64,000 bases of DNA, taken from Leminorella grimontii ATCC 33999 = DSM 5078. GTDB taxonomy: Bacteria; Pseudomonadota; Gammaproteobacteria; Enterobacterales; Enterobacteriaceae. Within the stretch, counting starts at the first letter, position 1; each line of letters starts with the position of its first letter. Below, one piece after another: positions 18,152 through 29,700 of the stretch. A model generated the notes under the pieces. That model worked only from the letters and a program-made list of their open reading frames with translations. It ran no database searches and was not told the origin of the DNA. The stretch covers positions 1 through 64,000 of the forward strand of contig NZ_AUUA01000012.1 in the NCBI RefSeq assembly GCF_000439085.1, written 5' to 3'. Made by a program: the position numbers and the translations under genes.

Positions 18152-19582
18152 TTAACTTATTCCGTTTTCATCCCGATAGCGTTTCAATGCCGCGGCGCTT
18201 CTTTTCGGATCGGTCATCACCATCGGGTCCAACAAATAGTCGGCCTGTTCCGGCGTCAGGAGGTTTTCCTCCAGCACAATCTGTCTTACGCTGCACTTTT
18301 TCCCATAGGCGGCTTTAGCGACGCGGGAGCCGACCTGATAGCCGAACAGAGATGAAACGACGGTCGCCAGCGCAGTACTTTCGCGCGCATAGCGTTCGCT
18401 CACCTCTTCGTTGATCTCAATGCCCGCCAGGCACTTATCGATAAACAGCGGAATAACGCGGGTAAGCAAAGTACAGGACTCAAACAGCGCCTTGATAATC
18501 ACCGGTTCCCAAACGTTAAGATCCAGCTCGCCGCCTTCCACCGCCATCGTGACGGCGACGTCGTTGCCGATAACCTGATAGGCAACCTGATTGACCAACT
18601 CCGGCATGACGGGGTTAATCTTGCCCGGCATGATGGAAGATCCCGGCTGAACGGCGGGAACCCTGATCTCATTAAAACCCGCGCGAGGGCCCGAGCCCTG
18701 AATGCGGAAGTCGGTCGCCATCTTGGACAAAAATGCGGCTATCTTCTTTAACTGCGCGGAAATATCGAGATAAAAATCGCCGTTTTGCAAACCGTCAAAG
18801 AAGTCATCCTCCGGACGATACTTTTCCCCCGTCGCGGCCTCGAGGCACTGATAAACCGCGTCCAGATAGCCCTCATGCGTAGACAGCCCGGTGCCGATCG
18901 CCGTCGCCCCCAGAGGCAAAGCCAGCGCGTCCTCATTTGCCTGAGCCAGACGTTCCACAAGCCTGGCGACCTGTGAACGATAGCCGCCAAACTGTTGGCC
19001 AAAGGTCATCGGCACGGCGTCCTGCAGGCAGGTTCTTCCCAGCTTGACCTTATTTTCAAAGGCACGGCTTTTTTCCGCCAGCGCGGCTTCAAGCTTCTGA
19101 AGCTCGGTAACCAGCAGCTTGACGTTAACGCGACAGGTCATTTTCATCGCCGCCGGGATCACGTCGTTGGTGGACTGCCCCATGTTAACGTGGGTATTAG
19201 GATGAACGGCGTCATAGCCTATTTTCCCGGTCATGATTTCATTCGCCCGGTTAGCTACCACTTCATTCATATTCATGTTGGTCGACGTCCCACCGCCGCC
19301 CTGAAAAATATCGATAGGAAAGTGGGCGTCAAACGCGCCCTCCATAACTTCATCCGACGCCTGAACTATCGCATCGGCAATCCCTGCGTCCAGCGCGCCA
19401 ATCTGTGCGTTAGCCTGCGCCGCCGCCCGTTTGATAGCGGCAATGGACCAGAGAAAAAAGGGCACGTCGACGGCGGTTCTGCCCGATACGGAGAAATTGT
19501 CCACCGCCCGCTGGGTTTGTATTCCGTAATAGGCATCGGCCGGTATCATTAACGTTCCTAATAAATCTGCATCTTCCCGCAT
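18152..19582 (-). CDS. Aspartate ammonia-lyase (fumarase/aspartase superfamily)
   Basis: Converts L-aspartate to fumarate and ammonia. The 476-residue product has the superfamily signature GSSIMPGKINPV (about 315-326), QGGGGTSTNMNMNEVVANRA (about 94-113) and GQSTND (about 135). The second motif is closer to the AnsB/AspA aspartases than to FumC, and the linked Dcu carrier fits an aspartate to fumarate route, but a fumarase activity cannot be excluded. It diverges strongly from E. coli AspA. GAGGA lies six bases before the ATG. A LysR regulator is divergently encoded. Confidence 0.82.
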   Translation of the reverse strand: MREDADLLGTLMIPADAYYGIQTQRAVDNFSVSGRTAVDVPFFLWSIAAIKRAAAQANAQIGALDAGIADAIVQASDEVMEGAFDAHFPIDIFQGGGGTSTNMNMNEVVANRANEIMTGKIGYDAVHPNTHVNMGQSTNDVIPAAMKMTCRVNVKLLVTELQKLEAALAEKSRAFENKVKLGRTCLQDAVPMTFGQQFGGYRSQVARLVERLAQANEDALALPLGATAIGTGLSTHEGYLDAVYQCLEAATGEKYRPEDDFFDGLQNGDFYLDISAQLKKIAAFLSKMATDFRIQGSGPRAGFNEIRVPAVQPGSSIMPGKINPVMPELVNQVAYQVIGNDVAVTMAVEGGELDLNVWEPVIIKALFESCTLLTRVIPLFIDKCLAGIEINEEVSERYARESTALATVVSSLFGYQVGSRVAKAAYGKKCSVRQIVLEENLLTPEQADYLLDPMVMTDPKRSAAALKRYRDENGIS

Positions 19583-19620
19583 AAGAGATCCTCATCAAAT
19601 AAATAGTCAACAAGGCCACT

Positions 19621-19659
19621 CTACGTTTTAACCAACGTAGAAAAGCTGATCCACGTCAA
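19621..19659. promoter_or_regulatory. Candidate operator and FNR-like site between aspartase and LysR genes
   Basis: A seven-base inverted repeat CTACGTT-N6-AACGTAG (19621-19640) is a plausible LysR-type operator in the divergent promoter region. Next to it CTGAT-N4-GTCAA (19646-19659) matches the FNR consensus TTGAT-N4-ATCAA at eight of ten positions. Both fit anaerobic, substrate-induced control, but neither is proven. Confidence 0.45.
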
Positions 19660-19723
19660 TGAAAAAAAAGTACAAAAAACATAGATATATTTTATTAAAA
19701 AATCTAATAGTTCAACAAACCCT

Positions 19724-20671
19724 ATGAAAGAGATCCTCTTTGACTTCAGGCAAATTCAGGCTTTTCTGGCAGTCGTTGAAACAGGCGCGTTCACGTCGGC
19801 AGCAAAGAAGCTGGGGCTAACGCAATCCTCCATCTCCCAACAAATCGCCAATTTGGAAGGCGCGCTGGATACCGAACTTATCAACCGTTCGCAGCGCCCT
19901 ATTCAAATGACCGTCACCGGGCAGGAGCTCTACCGATTGGGTACCAAGCTGGTCAATGAAGGGAAATATCTGCAGGACAGGCTCAACGCTATCCGTCAGG
20001 GGCAAATATCCCACCTCAGGATCGGCTTCGTCGATTCCATCAGCAAGACGGTCGGGTTGGATATCCTTCAGTTCTTACAGCCTAAGGTTAAGCATATTTA
20101 TCAGATAACGGGAACGGCCGCCGGCCTGCTGAGCGCCTTGACCAAAGGGGAGATCAATCTTGCTATCACTATGATGCACACCGAAATGCCAAACAGCGTG
20201 AAGATGTATCCGCTGATCGAAGAGGAGTTTCTGTGCATATGCCCCAAAGACTGGCCGGAAACCCGTTTGGAAGAGCTGTGCCAAAATCGGGACTACATCG
20301 CCTATACCAGCAACACGCCGACCGGCATGCAGACCCTGAACTGGCTGAAGTGGAACAACCTCCACCCCAACATTCAGTTTGAAATCACCGACGCGGACGA
20401 CATCCTCAAACTTATCGCTAAAGGCTACGGCTGGACGCTGACCACCCCGCTCTTTATCTCCATCGAACCTGCACTTTCAGAAAAGCTCAAGCTGGTCAAA
20501 ATCGACCACAAAAAGGCGAACAGAAAGATCGTGCTGCTGTGCAGGGACGACGAGCTGTCCGACTTTTATCAAACGCTGGCGCCGGAAGTAAAAACCATAC
20601 TGGAAAAAATGCTGGAAAATCGCTTCTACCGCATGATGCGGGCCGAAGGGAAGGCGTTAGGGATTTTTTAG
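19724..20671 (+). CDS. LysR family regulator of the aspartase-dcu genes
   Basis: LysR-type transcription factor of 315 residues. The helix-turn-helix is FTSAAKKLGLTQSSISQQIANLE (about 22-44), followed by the substrate-binding domain. Its divergent orientation to the aspartase gene with only 140 bases between them makes it the likely local regulator, with a C4-dicarboxylate or aspartate as plausible effector. This role is inferred from position only. Confidence 0.88.
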   Translation: MKEILFDFRQIQAFLAVVETGAFTSAAKKLGLTQSSISQQIANLEGALDTELINRSQRPIQMTVTGQELYRLGTKLVNEGKYLQDRLNAIRQGQISHLRIGFVDSISKTVGLDILQFLQPKVKHIYQITGTAAGLLSALTKGEINLAITMMHTEMPNSVKMYPLIEEEFLCICPKDWPETRLEELCQNRDYIAYTSNTPTGMQTLNWLKWNNLHPNIQFEITDADDILKLIAKGYGWTLTTPLFISIEPALSEKLKLVKIDHKKANRKIVLLCRDDELSDFYQTLAPEVKTILEKMLENRFYRMMRAEGKALGIF

Positions 20672-20691
20672 CTGGCGGAGGCCTAAAAAAA

Positions 20692-20712
20692 GGGAAGGCG
20701 CCCCGCCTTCCC
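20692..20712. terminator. Bidirectional terminator between LysR gene and giant autotransporter
   Basis: Nine-base perfect stem GGGAAGGCG / CGCCTTCCC with a CCC loop. On the minus strand seven T residues follow, so it terminates the autotransporter mRNA; on the plus strand TCTTTA follows, giving weaker termination for the LysR gene. Confidence 0.9.
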
Positions 20713-20738
20713 TCTTTACTTATCACATTGCCGATAAC

Positions 20739-23700
20739 CTAGAACCGGTACTTAACCCCCAACGTCACCGCCGTGTCGCTGTAGCCCTTGTCACCCAGCT
20801 GCTGCGCCACGTTGGTCCACAGGTTCAGATTGCGGTTCAGCTGCCCCTCGGCCCCCAGCTTCAGCTCGCCCACGTTACGGCTGCCCGCCTGGCTTACCGT
20901 CACCCCGTCCATCGTCGCCCCCGCCTGCTCGCTGTTGTACAGCCAGTTCGCTTCGGCATAGACGGTGAACAGCTTCTCCTTGCCCTTGTCGATATCGCTC
21001 ACGCCGTCGCGCGACACCTTCAAGCCCAGCCGCGTCTGCACGTTGTTATCCCCGCTCGACGTCACCTTCGTGCCGTTAGCTTCACGCACCGTGTCCGCCG
21101 TTATCCCGCTCCACGTCACCTGCCCCTGCGGCGTCAGGTAAACCCGTCCGTTGGCGCTCTCGTAGACCGGCATCCGGTAGCCCGCCTCTATAGAGGCGCT
21201 GAAGCCGTCCATGTCGTACGACTCGCTCGCCACCTGCTGGCCGCTCACCTCCGCATCCAGCCAGCTGTACTGCACCCAGCTGTCCACGTACGCGCCGTTT
21301 AGCGTATTGGCGTCCTGATACCAGGTGCCGTAAAGGCCGGTGCTGTAGCCCTTCACCGAGCTGTCCGCCTGATAGCCGGTCTTCTGTGAATCCGTTTTGC
21401 TCTTGGCATAGCCGTAGCCCAGCATCACCCCCAGCCCGGCGCGGCCGTTGTCGGACGTATCGATATGACTGATTTCGCCACCGCCCTGTATCACATAGCT
21501 GTTGGTCGAGGTATTCAACTGCCCGCTGTTGTCGTGATAGCGCTGGCGACTGCCCGCCTGACGCAGCCACAGGCTGGAGTTCTCCGCTCTGCCCTCACGG
21601 TCCGCCAGCCGCAGCGTAAACAGCCGGTTGGCCGCCGCCATGTTGGCCATGTAGCCCCCTGCCTCCGGGCGGTAGATGGACGGATCCGGATCCGGTGAGT
21701 ACAGCGACGAACGCAGGTACCAGTCGCCGTCGTCCGGCGTGCTTACGCCCCCCTGATACAGGAAGTATTCGTAGGCTCCGGCTATTGCGCGGCCGCTCAG
21801 CGCAAAGGTTCCGTTAGATGCCCCCTGCACCTCGATAAGCTTGATGCCGTTCTCAGTCTGTTCCCCTTCTCCCCGGGCGCTGACCACCGATACTTTGCTG
21901 GAACCGCTGGTATTGCCGGTAATCATCAATTTGTCGGTGGAAGAGCTGTCTCCCGCCAGATCGGTATTGAATATTACCGTGCCGCCGTTGCCTACATAGT
22001 CGCCGTCAATGGTGAACGTACCCTGACCCGCGCCGGTCAGCGCGTGGCCCATAACCAGATTACCCGCGTTGGTCACGTTGCCCGTCACCGTGCCGTAGCC
22101 GCCCAACGCGCCATACTGGCCGATGGTAACGTGACTCTGAAGGTTGGCGACGGTTGCCGTGGCGTTGCCCAGCTGCAGCACGCCATTTTCTACAGACGTC
22201 AACCCGGCCTGAACGTTGTCTCCATCAATAATGACCGTTCCTGTACCGCGCTTGACCACCGTTCCGCTGCCGCTTACCGCATTGGTCAACGTCCACAGGC
22301 TATCGGTTTCCAGTACAAAGGAACCCGCGTTATTCACCGTGCCGTCACCCAGATTGGCGGCAGCGGTAGCCGTTAGCGTAGTCCCCGCCGTAGTAGTGAA
22401 GTTACCGTCGAAGTTCTGGTTGTTGCCGCCCAAATACACGTCAGCGGCATTGGTCAGTAGAACTTCTCCGCCGCCGTTGAGGTTGTTGAACAGCGTGCCG
22501 CTGGCCGTATCCAGATTAAGCAGGCCTGCCAGACTGATGTCGCCCAACCCCAGCCCCTGCGGTTTGGTCAGCCTTGCCGTCGCGCCGCTTTGGATATCGG
22601 TGGCCGCCGTCAGGCTGCCGTTATTTTGAGTGACGCTTAACGTTCCGCCGGTCAGAGTCAGCTGGCCGCCGCCCGTCAGAGTACCCGCTGCCGTACCGCC
22701 GTTGCTTACGGTCAGCTCGCCCGCGTTAAGGTTAAGCACAGAGCCGGTAGTGGAATTAAGCTGCCCCACCGTCTGCACGTTGCCGTTGAGGTCCACGCCC
22801 GCGCCGCTCTGCATATTCAGGCTCGACGTCTGGCCAAAGCCGTTGTCGGTAATCAGCACCACCGTACCGCCGTTAACGTCGGTAGCTCCTCGGTAGTCGC
22901 TGGCCGCGTTGCCGATGCGCACTGTACCCGTGGCGTTGACGGTAAAGCCGCCGTCACCGGTAAGCTTCGCGCCAAGCTTGTTATCCGTTGCTCCTGCGTT
23001 GCTTAAGATCACCGACTGTCCGGCAAAGGCATCCAGCTGAGTCAAACCGTAGCCCAGATACAGCCCGTCGCTCCTCACCGCACCAAAGTAGTTGTAATGA
23101 GCGTTGCCCGCCGTAATACCGTTTTGTACCAGCCCCACCACCGTGTCCGGCGCTATCGGCGTTCCGTCTGTCTGGGTTAGCGCCAGCTGCGTACCGTCGC
23201 CGTTGACCGTAGTCGCCGCCACGATTTGGTCACGTACCTCATCGTCTTGGTCAAACAGCGATGTACCGGTCACGGGCAGAGGATTTGGCAGATTGGCCGG
23301 AGTGGTGACGGCAAGCGTACCGCCGCCGGTTACGTCAAGGCTGTCGACCGTCAGATGCCCCTCTGGACGATGATCACTGCTGCTGTAGTCGACTTCCAGT
23401 TGGCCTCCGTCCATCACCAGCCCGCCGATGGCGTGGGAACCGTCAAGCTTCATGCTGCCAAGCTTGCTGCCCGAACCGTTGAGTTGCAGCGTCGCCAACC
23501 CCATCGCGGCATCCGCGTTAGCGTCCAGCACAAAGCGGCCGTCGTCCATCGCCACCGTCCCGCTGAAGTTGCCGCCTGAAGCGCTGGCATTGAAAGTAAA
23601 GTCATTCGTACCGCTACCCAAATCGACCTTCAGGATGCCGCCGCCCGTAAGTTCGCGGGTAAAGTCCAGATCGGAGGCTGCGGTCTTAAGCACCGATAAG

Positions 23701-26700
23701 GTACCGCTTGCTCCCAGATTCACCGTACCGGTACCGCTCGCCAAATTATCCATTTCAGCGATTTGCAGAGTACCGCTATTCACGTTGACGTTCGCCGTAT
23801 TGGCGCTGTTGTCGCCATTCCAAATCAGGGTGCCATCGCCCGCTTTAGTGATGGCGCTGGCGCCGTTGCCCAGGTCGTCCCAACCGTTCATGGTGGCCGC
23901 TACGCCGCCGTCAACAATAACGCTGCCGCTTTGATTCAGCGTTACGTTACGCGCGCTGGTCAGGTCTGCCGTGATTTGCAGATTGCCGCCGTTAAGCACC
24001 GTCAGGTTGGTGGCGGAGCCGTCGCCCAAATTGGCATCGGCAGAGATAGCCACCGTGCCAGCCTGAATGTCGGTTTTGCCGGAGTAAACGTTGGTTCCAT
24101 TCAGCGTTAGCGTGCCCGCGTTTTGTTTAACCAGGTCGCCGGTCCCGCTGACGATAGCGTTCAGCGTCATCGAAAGCGCGTTATCGACAACAAGTTGATT
24201 AGCGTTTTGAATGCCGCAGGCCCCGCCGAGGTGTTTGGTTTCGCTGACCGTCAGCGTGGAGGCCGCATCGATATCCATGATGCCGCTAAAGCCGCCGTTG
24301 TTGCCGCTCAGGCGCACGTCGCTGCCGCTGTGGCTGTTCAGCGCGCCGCTACCGCTGAGCGCATTGGCAAAAGTACCGTCGGCGTTATCCAGCGTCACGT
24401 CGCCGTTAGCTACCACGCTACCTGCGCCTAAAGACTGTACGTCCTTAAGCAGCGCCTCGGCTCCGACATCCACCGTCGTCGTTGCGCTCAGGCCGGTATT
24501 GGCGTTAGTCACCGCAAGCGTTCCGCCTGCGACAGTCAGGTTGCCGCTGCCGGTTAAGGTACCGGACGACGCGCCGCCGTTAGTCAAGGTCAGGCTGCCG
24601 CCGCTAAAGTTCAGGGTTGAACCAGCAGTGCCGGTTAACGCGCCGATGGTCTGGGTCTTACCGTTCAGATTAACGGTGGTGGCCGCCGCCAGCGCAAGCT
24701 CGGACGTCTGCCCCAGCGCGTTGTCAGTGCCTACTATCAACGTACCGCTCTGAACGTCCGTCTTACCGGTGTAGCCGTTGTCGAGATTGCTTAGGGTCAG
24801 CGCGTCTGCGCCGTTACCCGCGATAATCCCCAGGTCGCCGCTGCCGGTTACCTTGGCCGACAGCGTTTTTTCGTTACTGGCAGCCGTATCGATAACCAAC
24901 TGGCTGCTGCCGGTGGTCAATAGTTCAAGACGCGTCAGGCCGTAGCCCACGTACAGGCCGTTGGCCGTCCCGCCATTATCTTTGGTAGTCAGGCGGTAGT
25001 CGTAGTAGGCGTCCGCCGCATGTACGCCGTTCTGTAACAGGTCAGTTGCCGTGGCGTTGGTGATAGCGCTGCCGCTCTCGTCAACCAGCTGGAGGTTGCC
25101 CCCTTCGCCGGTGACGGACGTTGCTGAAGCCAGCTGCACCAGCGTCTCGACCTGCTGGTCCAGTAGCCCTTTGGTCTGATTTGGGATGGCCGGCGCGGCG
25201 TTGTCAAAGCTGCTGTGGTTAATCATCACCTTACCGACGCCGCTGGCGTCAAGTGACGTCGCCGCAATGCGGTTAGCCGCAACCGACGCGTTTGGAATAT
25301 TCACGCCGAAGTCCACCGTACCGCCGCTAAAGGTCAGCCCGCCAATGGTCTGTACTCCGCTGCCCACGGTGGTGGTGTTATTGCCCATCACCGACAGGAT
25401 GGCTTTGGTCAACGCCGTGGCGTTAAGGCCCGACAGCGCAAAGTCATCGCTGTTCATCTGCACCGTGCCCGCAAACTGCGCGCCGACGTTTGCGCCGAAG
25501 TCAAAGACGGTGCCTGACTGCACGTCAACGACACCAGTCCCGCTCAGAGCATGATTGAGGGTATAGGTAGACGCCGGGTTCAGCACCAGTGAAGACGCCC
25601 CGTCAATGGCAATCTGCCCCGAGGACGTGGCGGTATCGCCCATCTGAATAAGCTGGTTGGTGGTAAAAGCTGCGCCATTCGCCAGATTCAGCCGGTCAAA
25701 GTGCTGAACGTCTGCCGTATTGGCCAGCGTATAGTCCGCGCCGTCGAAGGTCAGGCTGTCAGCATTGCCGCCCGTACCCGCATCCAGGGTGTCGAAGGTA
25801 GCGCCGTCTTTCACCGTGACGTGATGCTCGCCGCCTGCCGCACCGACAAAGCCGTTGAGGTGAGCGTTATCAGACAGCGTGACGATATTTTTACCTGCCC
25901 CTGCGGCAATCGAACCGTTAACGACCGCCGTGTCTGTCAGGGTCAGTACGTTATCACCGTCGCCGAACGTCACGTCGTTCATCGTCGTCGCGCCCGAGGC
26001 GTTGACGGTGTTGTCGCCGTGACCAAGCGCGATATCGCTAAGCACCGCCGTCGCCAGCGTCAGCAAGCTGTTGCCGTTTCCTGCAGCCACGCCTCCGGCA
26101 GTGGTGTCACTAAGGGTTATCGTATTATCCCCGTCACCCAGCAGGCTATCCCCCAATGTCGCACCGCCGCTGGCGGTCAGCGTGTTGTCACCGTTGCCCA
26201 GAGTTAAATTACCCAAGCGTGAGCCTCCGCTCACCGTCACAAGGTGGTTGGCCGTGCCGCTCATCGTCAGGTCGCCCAGCGTAGAGGCCTCTTTCACTTC
26301 AACCGTGTTAACCTGATTACCCGCCAGAACCACGTCACCGGCGTGCGTCGAGCCACCGGTCGCCTTCAGCACGTTGGCGCCGCCGCTGGCAAGAATATTC
26401 CCGTCAATCGAGCCGCCGCTCAGGTTAAGGGCGTTATTGCCGCTGGTGAAGTCCAGCTTACCTACGATGGTACCGGTGTTGGTGAAGGTTTTATTGCCGG
26501 AATTGCTCATCGCGATGGCTGCAATGGATGACGACGATGCCTGAATGGTGCCGCTGTTGCTGATAGTGGACGCATCATGCACATTTAGCACGTTGCCGGA
26601 GCTGACCGTCGACTGCGATACCAGGTTGCCCGAGTTAGACACCGCCTTCGCGCCGCTCACGTCTATTGCCGAACCGCCCGCCGCACTAAGTACATTAACG

Positions 26701-29700
26701 CTCGCGCCGGTGTTCACCTCGCGGTCGTTGCCGTCCAACGTCGCCTTCACGCCGATACCGCTGCCGCTCACGTTAATGGTCAAATTCGCTGAATCAGAGA
26801 AGTCCAAGTTAGCGGCTACCGCGCTGCCGTTCTCGTTCAGGTACAGGATGCCCGTGCCGTTGGTGACGTCAATCGTGCCGGAGTTAGTCCTCGCTAACGA
26901 CGCGCCGGTCTTGATGCCAATACCCGTCCCCCCCACTTTAATGTGGGTGTTGTCCAACGATATTCCTTCTATCCCCGCCACGTTGTGAATGCCGATACCG
27001 CTGGCCGAGGCGTCGCTCATATCGATAATCGTGTTGGCGACGTTCAGGCTTAGCGCGCCGGTATCGAGCAAAATGCCGTCCGCAGTGCCCTTAGCTACGA
27101 TTGTACCGCTGCCGGACACCGCGCTCAGATTTAGCCCAGCGCCCGCGTCCACGTGAATCGCCGCCACGCCGTTTACCGCCTCGATAGTGCCGGAGTTACT
27201 GATGGTGCTGTCCGCGCCTTTGATATGAATGGCCGTGCCGCTGGCCTGAATGTCTCCGGTGTTGACCACGTGGCCGTTATCCAGATCTATCGCCGTATGG
27301 CCGCCGCCCTGAGACAGGTTGATATTGCCCTGATTGTTGATGGTACCGCCGTCCTGCGCCAGGAAGGCGGTTGAACCGGAACTGCCGGTAAGCGAGGTTA
27401 CGGTGGCATGGTTCTCTACCGTACTACCCGCTCCTGTCGCTTTACCCACCACCGCGTTGTCGCCGCTGACGCTAAACGCCGCGCCGGCGGCTATCACTGC
27501 CTGTCCAGCGTTCTCCGCCAGCACGCCAGTGGCATTGGTGCCAATGGTTAATTGACTGCCGCCGGCAAGCGTAGCCAATGAACCCGTACCGCTGACTCGA
27601 ATGCCTGACGTCACCTTGTCGCTGCCGGTTTTGCCGGTAAGCTTCAGATTCAGGTCGCCGTTCATCGTCGCTCCATCGGTGACGTAAAACAGCGTCGCTC
27701 CGTCGCCGCTTACTTGGGTTTGGGTACCGCCCGCCAGGGTCTCTATCGCTGAACCTGCGCCGTCAATCCAGAAAGCAATCTGATCGGACTTGGCGCTGTC
27801 GAAGTTGACCGCCACTCCGTCATTGAGAGTAACCTTACTTCCCTGAGAGGCGTGAACGCCGACCGTCCCGGCCCCATTGAGGCTAACCGCCGCCGCGTTG
27901 ACGCCGTCGCCAATGGTCACCTTCACCTGGCTGCCGCTGGCCATGACGCCGGTAGCCCGGGTCGCGTCGTTCGCACCGTCCCAATCGCCGTTAAGGGTAA
28001 TGTTGCCCGTTGAGCTCAGGCGGGTTGCCAACGTCGCGGCTGAAGCCGACAGACCAACGCTTCCCGCACCGCCTAGAGTGATATTGCCGCTGTTAGCGCC
28101 AACCGCCCCTTCTTCGACCTGAATACCGGTGGCTCCCGTTCCGCTGAAGGTAATGTTGCCAGAGTTGGTAAGCGTCGCCAGATTACGAGCGATATAGCCC
28201 ACCACGCCGTCAAGAGACGAGCTAAGATCCGCACCGGCAGTCAGCTTAGTAGATTGCTTTTCAGCGTCAGTCATCACCCGCTCAGCGCCGGTCAGGTCAT
28301 AGCCCTGCCCGTCGGCAATCCCTGCTATCGCCCCAACGCCTGACAGATTAATGGTGGCCGTTGAGCCAATAGTTCCCGTAGCACCGCCTTCCACCAGAAA
28401 GCCCGTCGCATTTTTACCGTTGACGTTAACCGTCATGCCGCCGGAATCCACCGTCGTACCGTTACCGGTAGCGACAATTACGGTCGAGCCCTCCCCCGAA
28501 GCGGACATCGTAGAGGTAGCCGCCGCCGAACCGGTAAACGACGCCCCGCCGTCAAGACGCATCAAAGTAGAGTTATTGGTGGTAACGTCCTGAGTACCGG
28601 AACTGGTGTTGGTGATTTTGGAACCCGTGCCGTAAACGTAATAGCCAATCTGATTCTCACCGTCGGCAAAGGTCACCTGGCCGTTGCCGGACAGACCGAT
28701 CGAGCCTTGGTTACGGGCGTGAACGCCAATCGCGCCATTGCCTTTTAAATTGACAGTGCCCGAGATGTCGACCAGCGAGTTCGCCCCTTCAGACCAAGCC
28801 CCGTAGTTGCGCAGGCCGGTGGACGGATCGGCGCCGCCGGTGATATTAATCTGGCCGGTTGAACTTACCTGTCCTCCGCTTAATGTCTTGATGCCAATGG
28901 CATTGATGCCCTGAATATCAATCAGGCCCGTATTTTTGAGTCCTTTAGCGTTGCTCTGTGCCTGAATGCCGACGTTTTCTTTAGGAATAAACTGCCCGCC
29001 GCCGCCATCGCCCAAGAGAGTGATGGCACCACTGTTAGTCACATCCAGCGAACCGCCGCTCACCGCAAGAATGCCAAACGCGCCTTCGGCCATCGAACCT
29101 AAAACAATTTCACCCTGGTTATCAACTGTCCCTATCGTACTGCCATTAACGCGAATGGCGGTGGAACTATTAGCAGCATAAACGTCGCTGCCGTCTTTAG
29201 CTCTGCCGATATACATCACGCCGTTAGCGCCGTTGGTAAAGCTGCCCTGATTGTCAATTCGCGCACCGTATACGTAGCCCAGAACCGCATTGCCCTTATT
29301 ACCGGCGGTAATGCCAATATTCATCGTGCCGTTATTGACGGCTCGCCCCCCGTTAAGCGTGGAGATCCCCATTGCGCCACCATTTGACGTTGCGCTCCAG
29401 AAAGCTGGGGACACGTTCAATATGCCGCTATTGGTAAACAGGCTGTCCGCACCAGATACATAAACGCCAAATCCAGACACTCCACTGTTGGGAGTCCCCG
29501 TCGTCAACGTACCGTTATTGAGAAAATGAGAGCCCGATAAAACGGTAGCCGTATAGTGAGTCGTTTCGATTTCGCCATCATTAATGCCCGTCGCGCCGTT
29601 GAGCAACCTGAACACGCCTGCGTTAATGACGCCAACGCCCGGCCCGCGAATATCGCCGCTAATTTTGCCGGTTTCGGACAGGCGCACCGTCGCCTTGTCA

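Noticed and set aside
25740-26420. CRISPR-like periodic repeat
   Set aside because: The periodicity is protein-coding, with diverged units inside an open frame, and there are no identical repeats with unique spacers.
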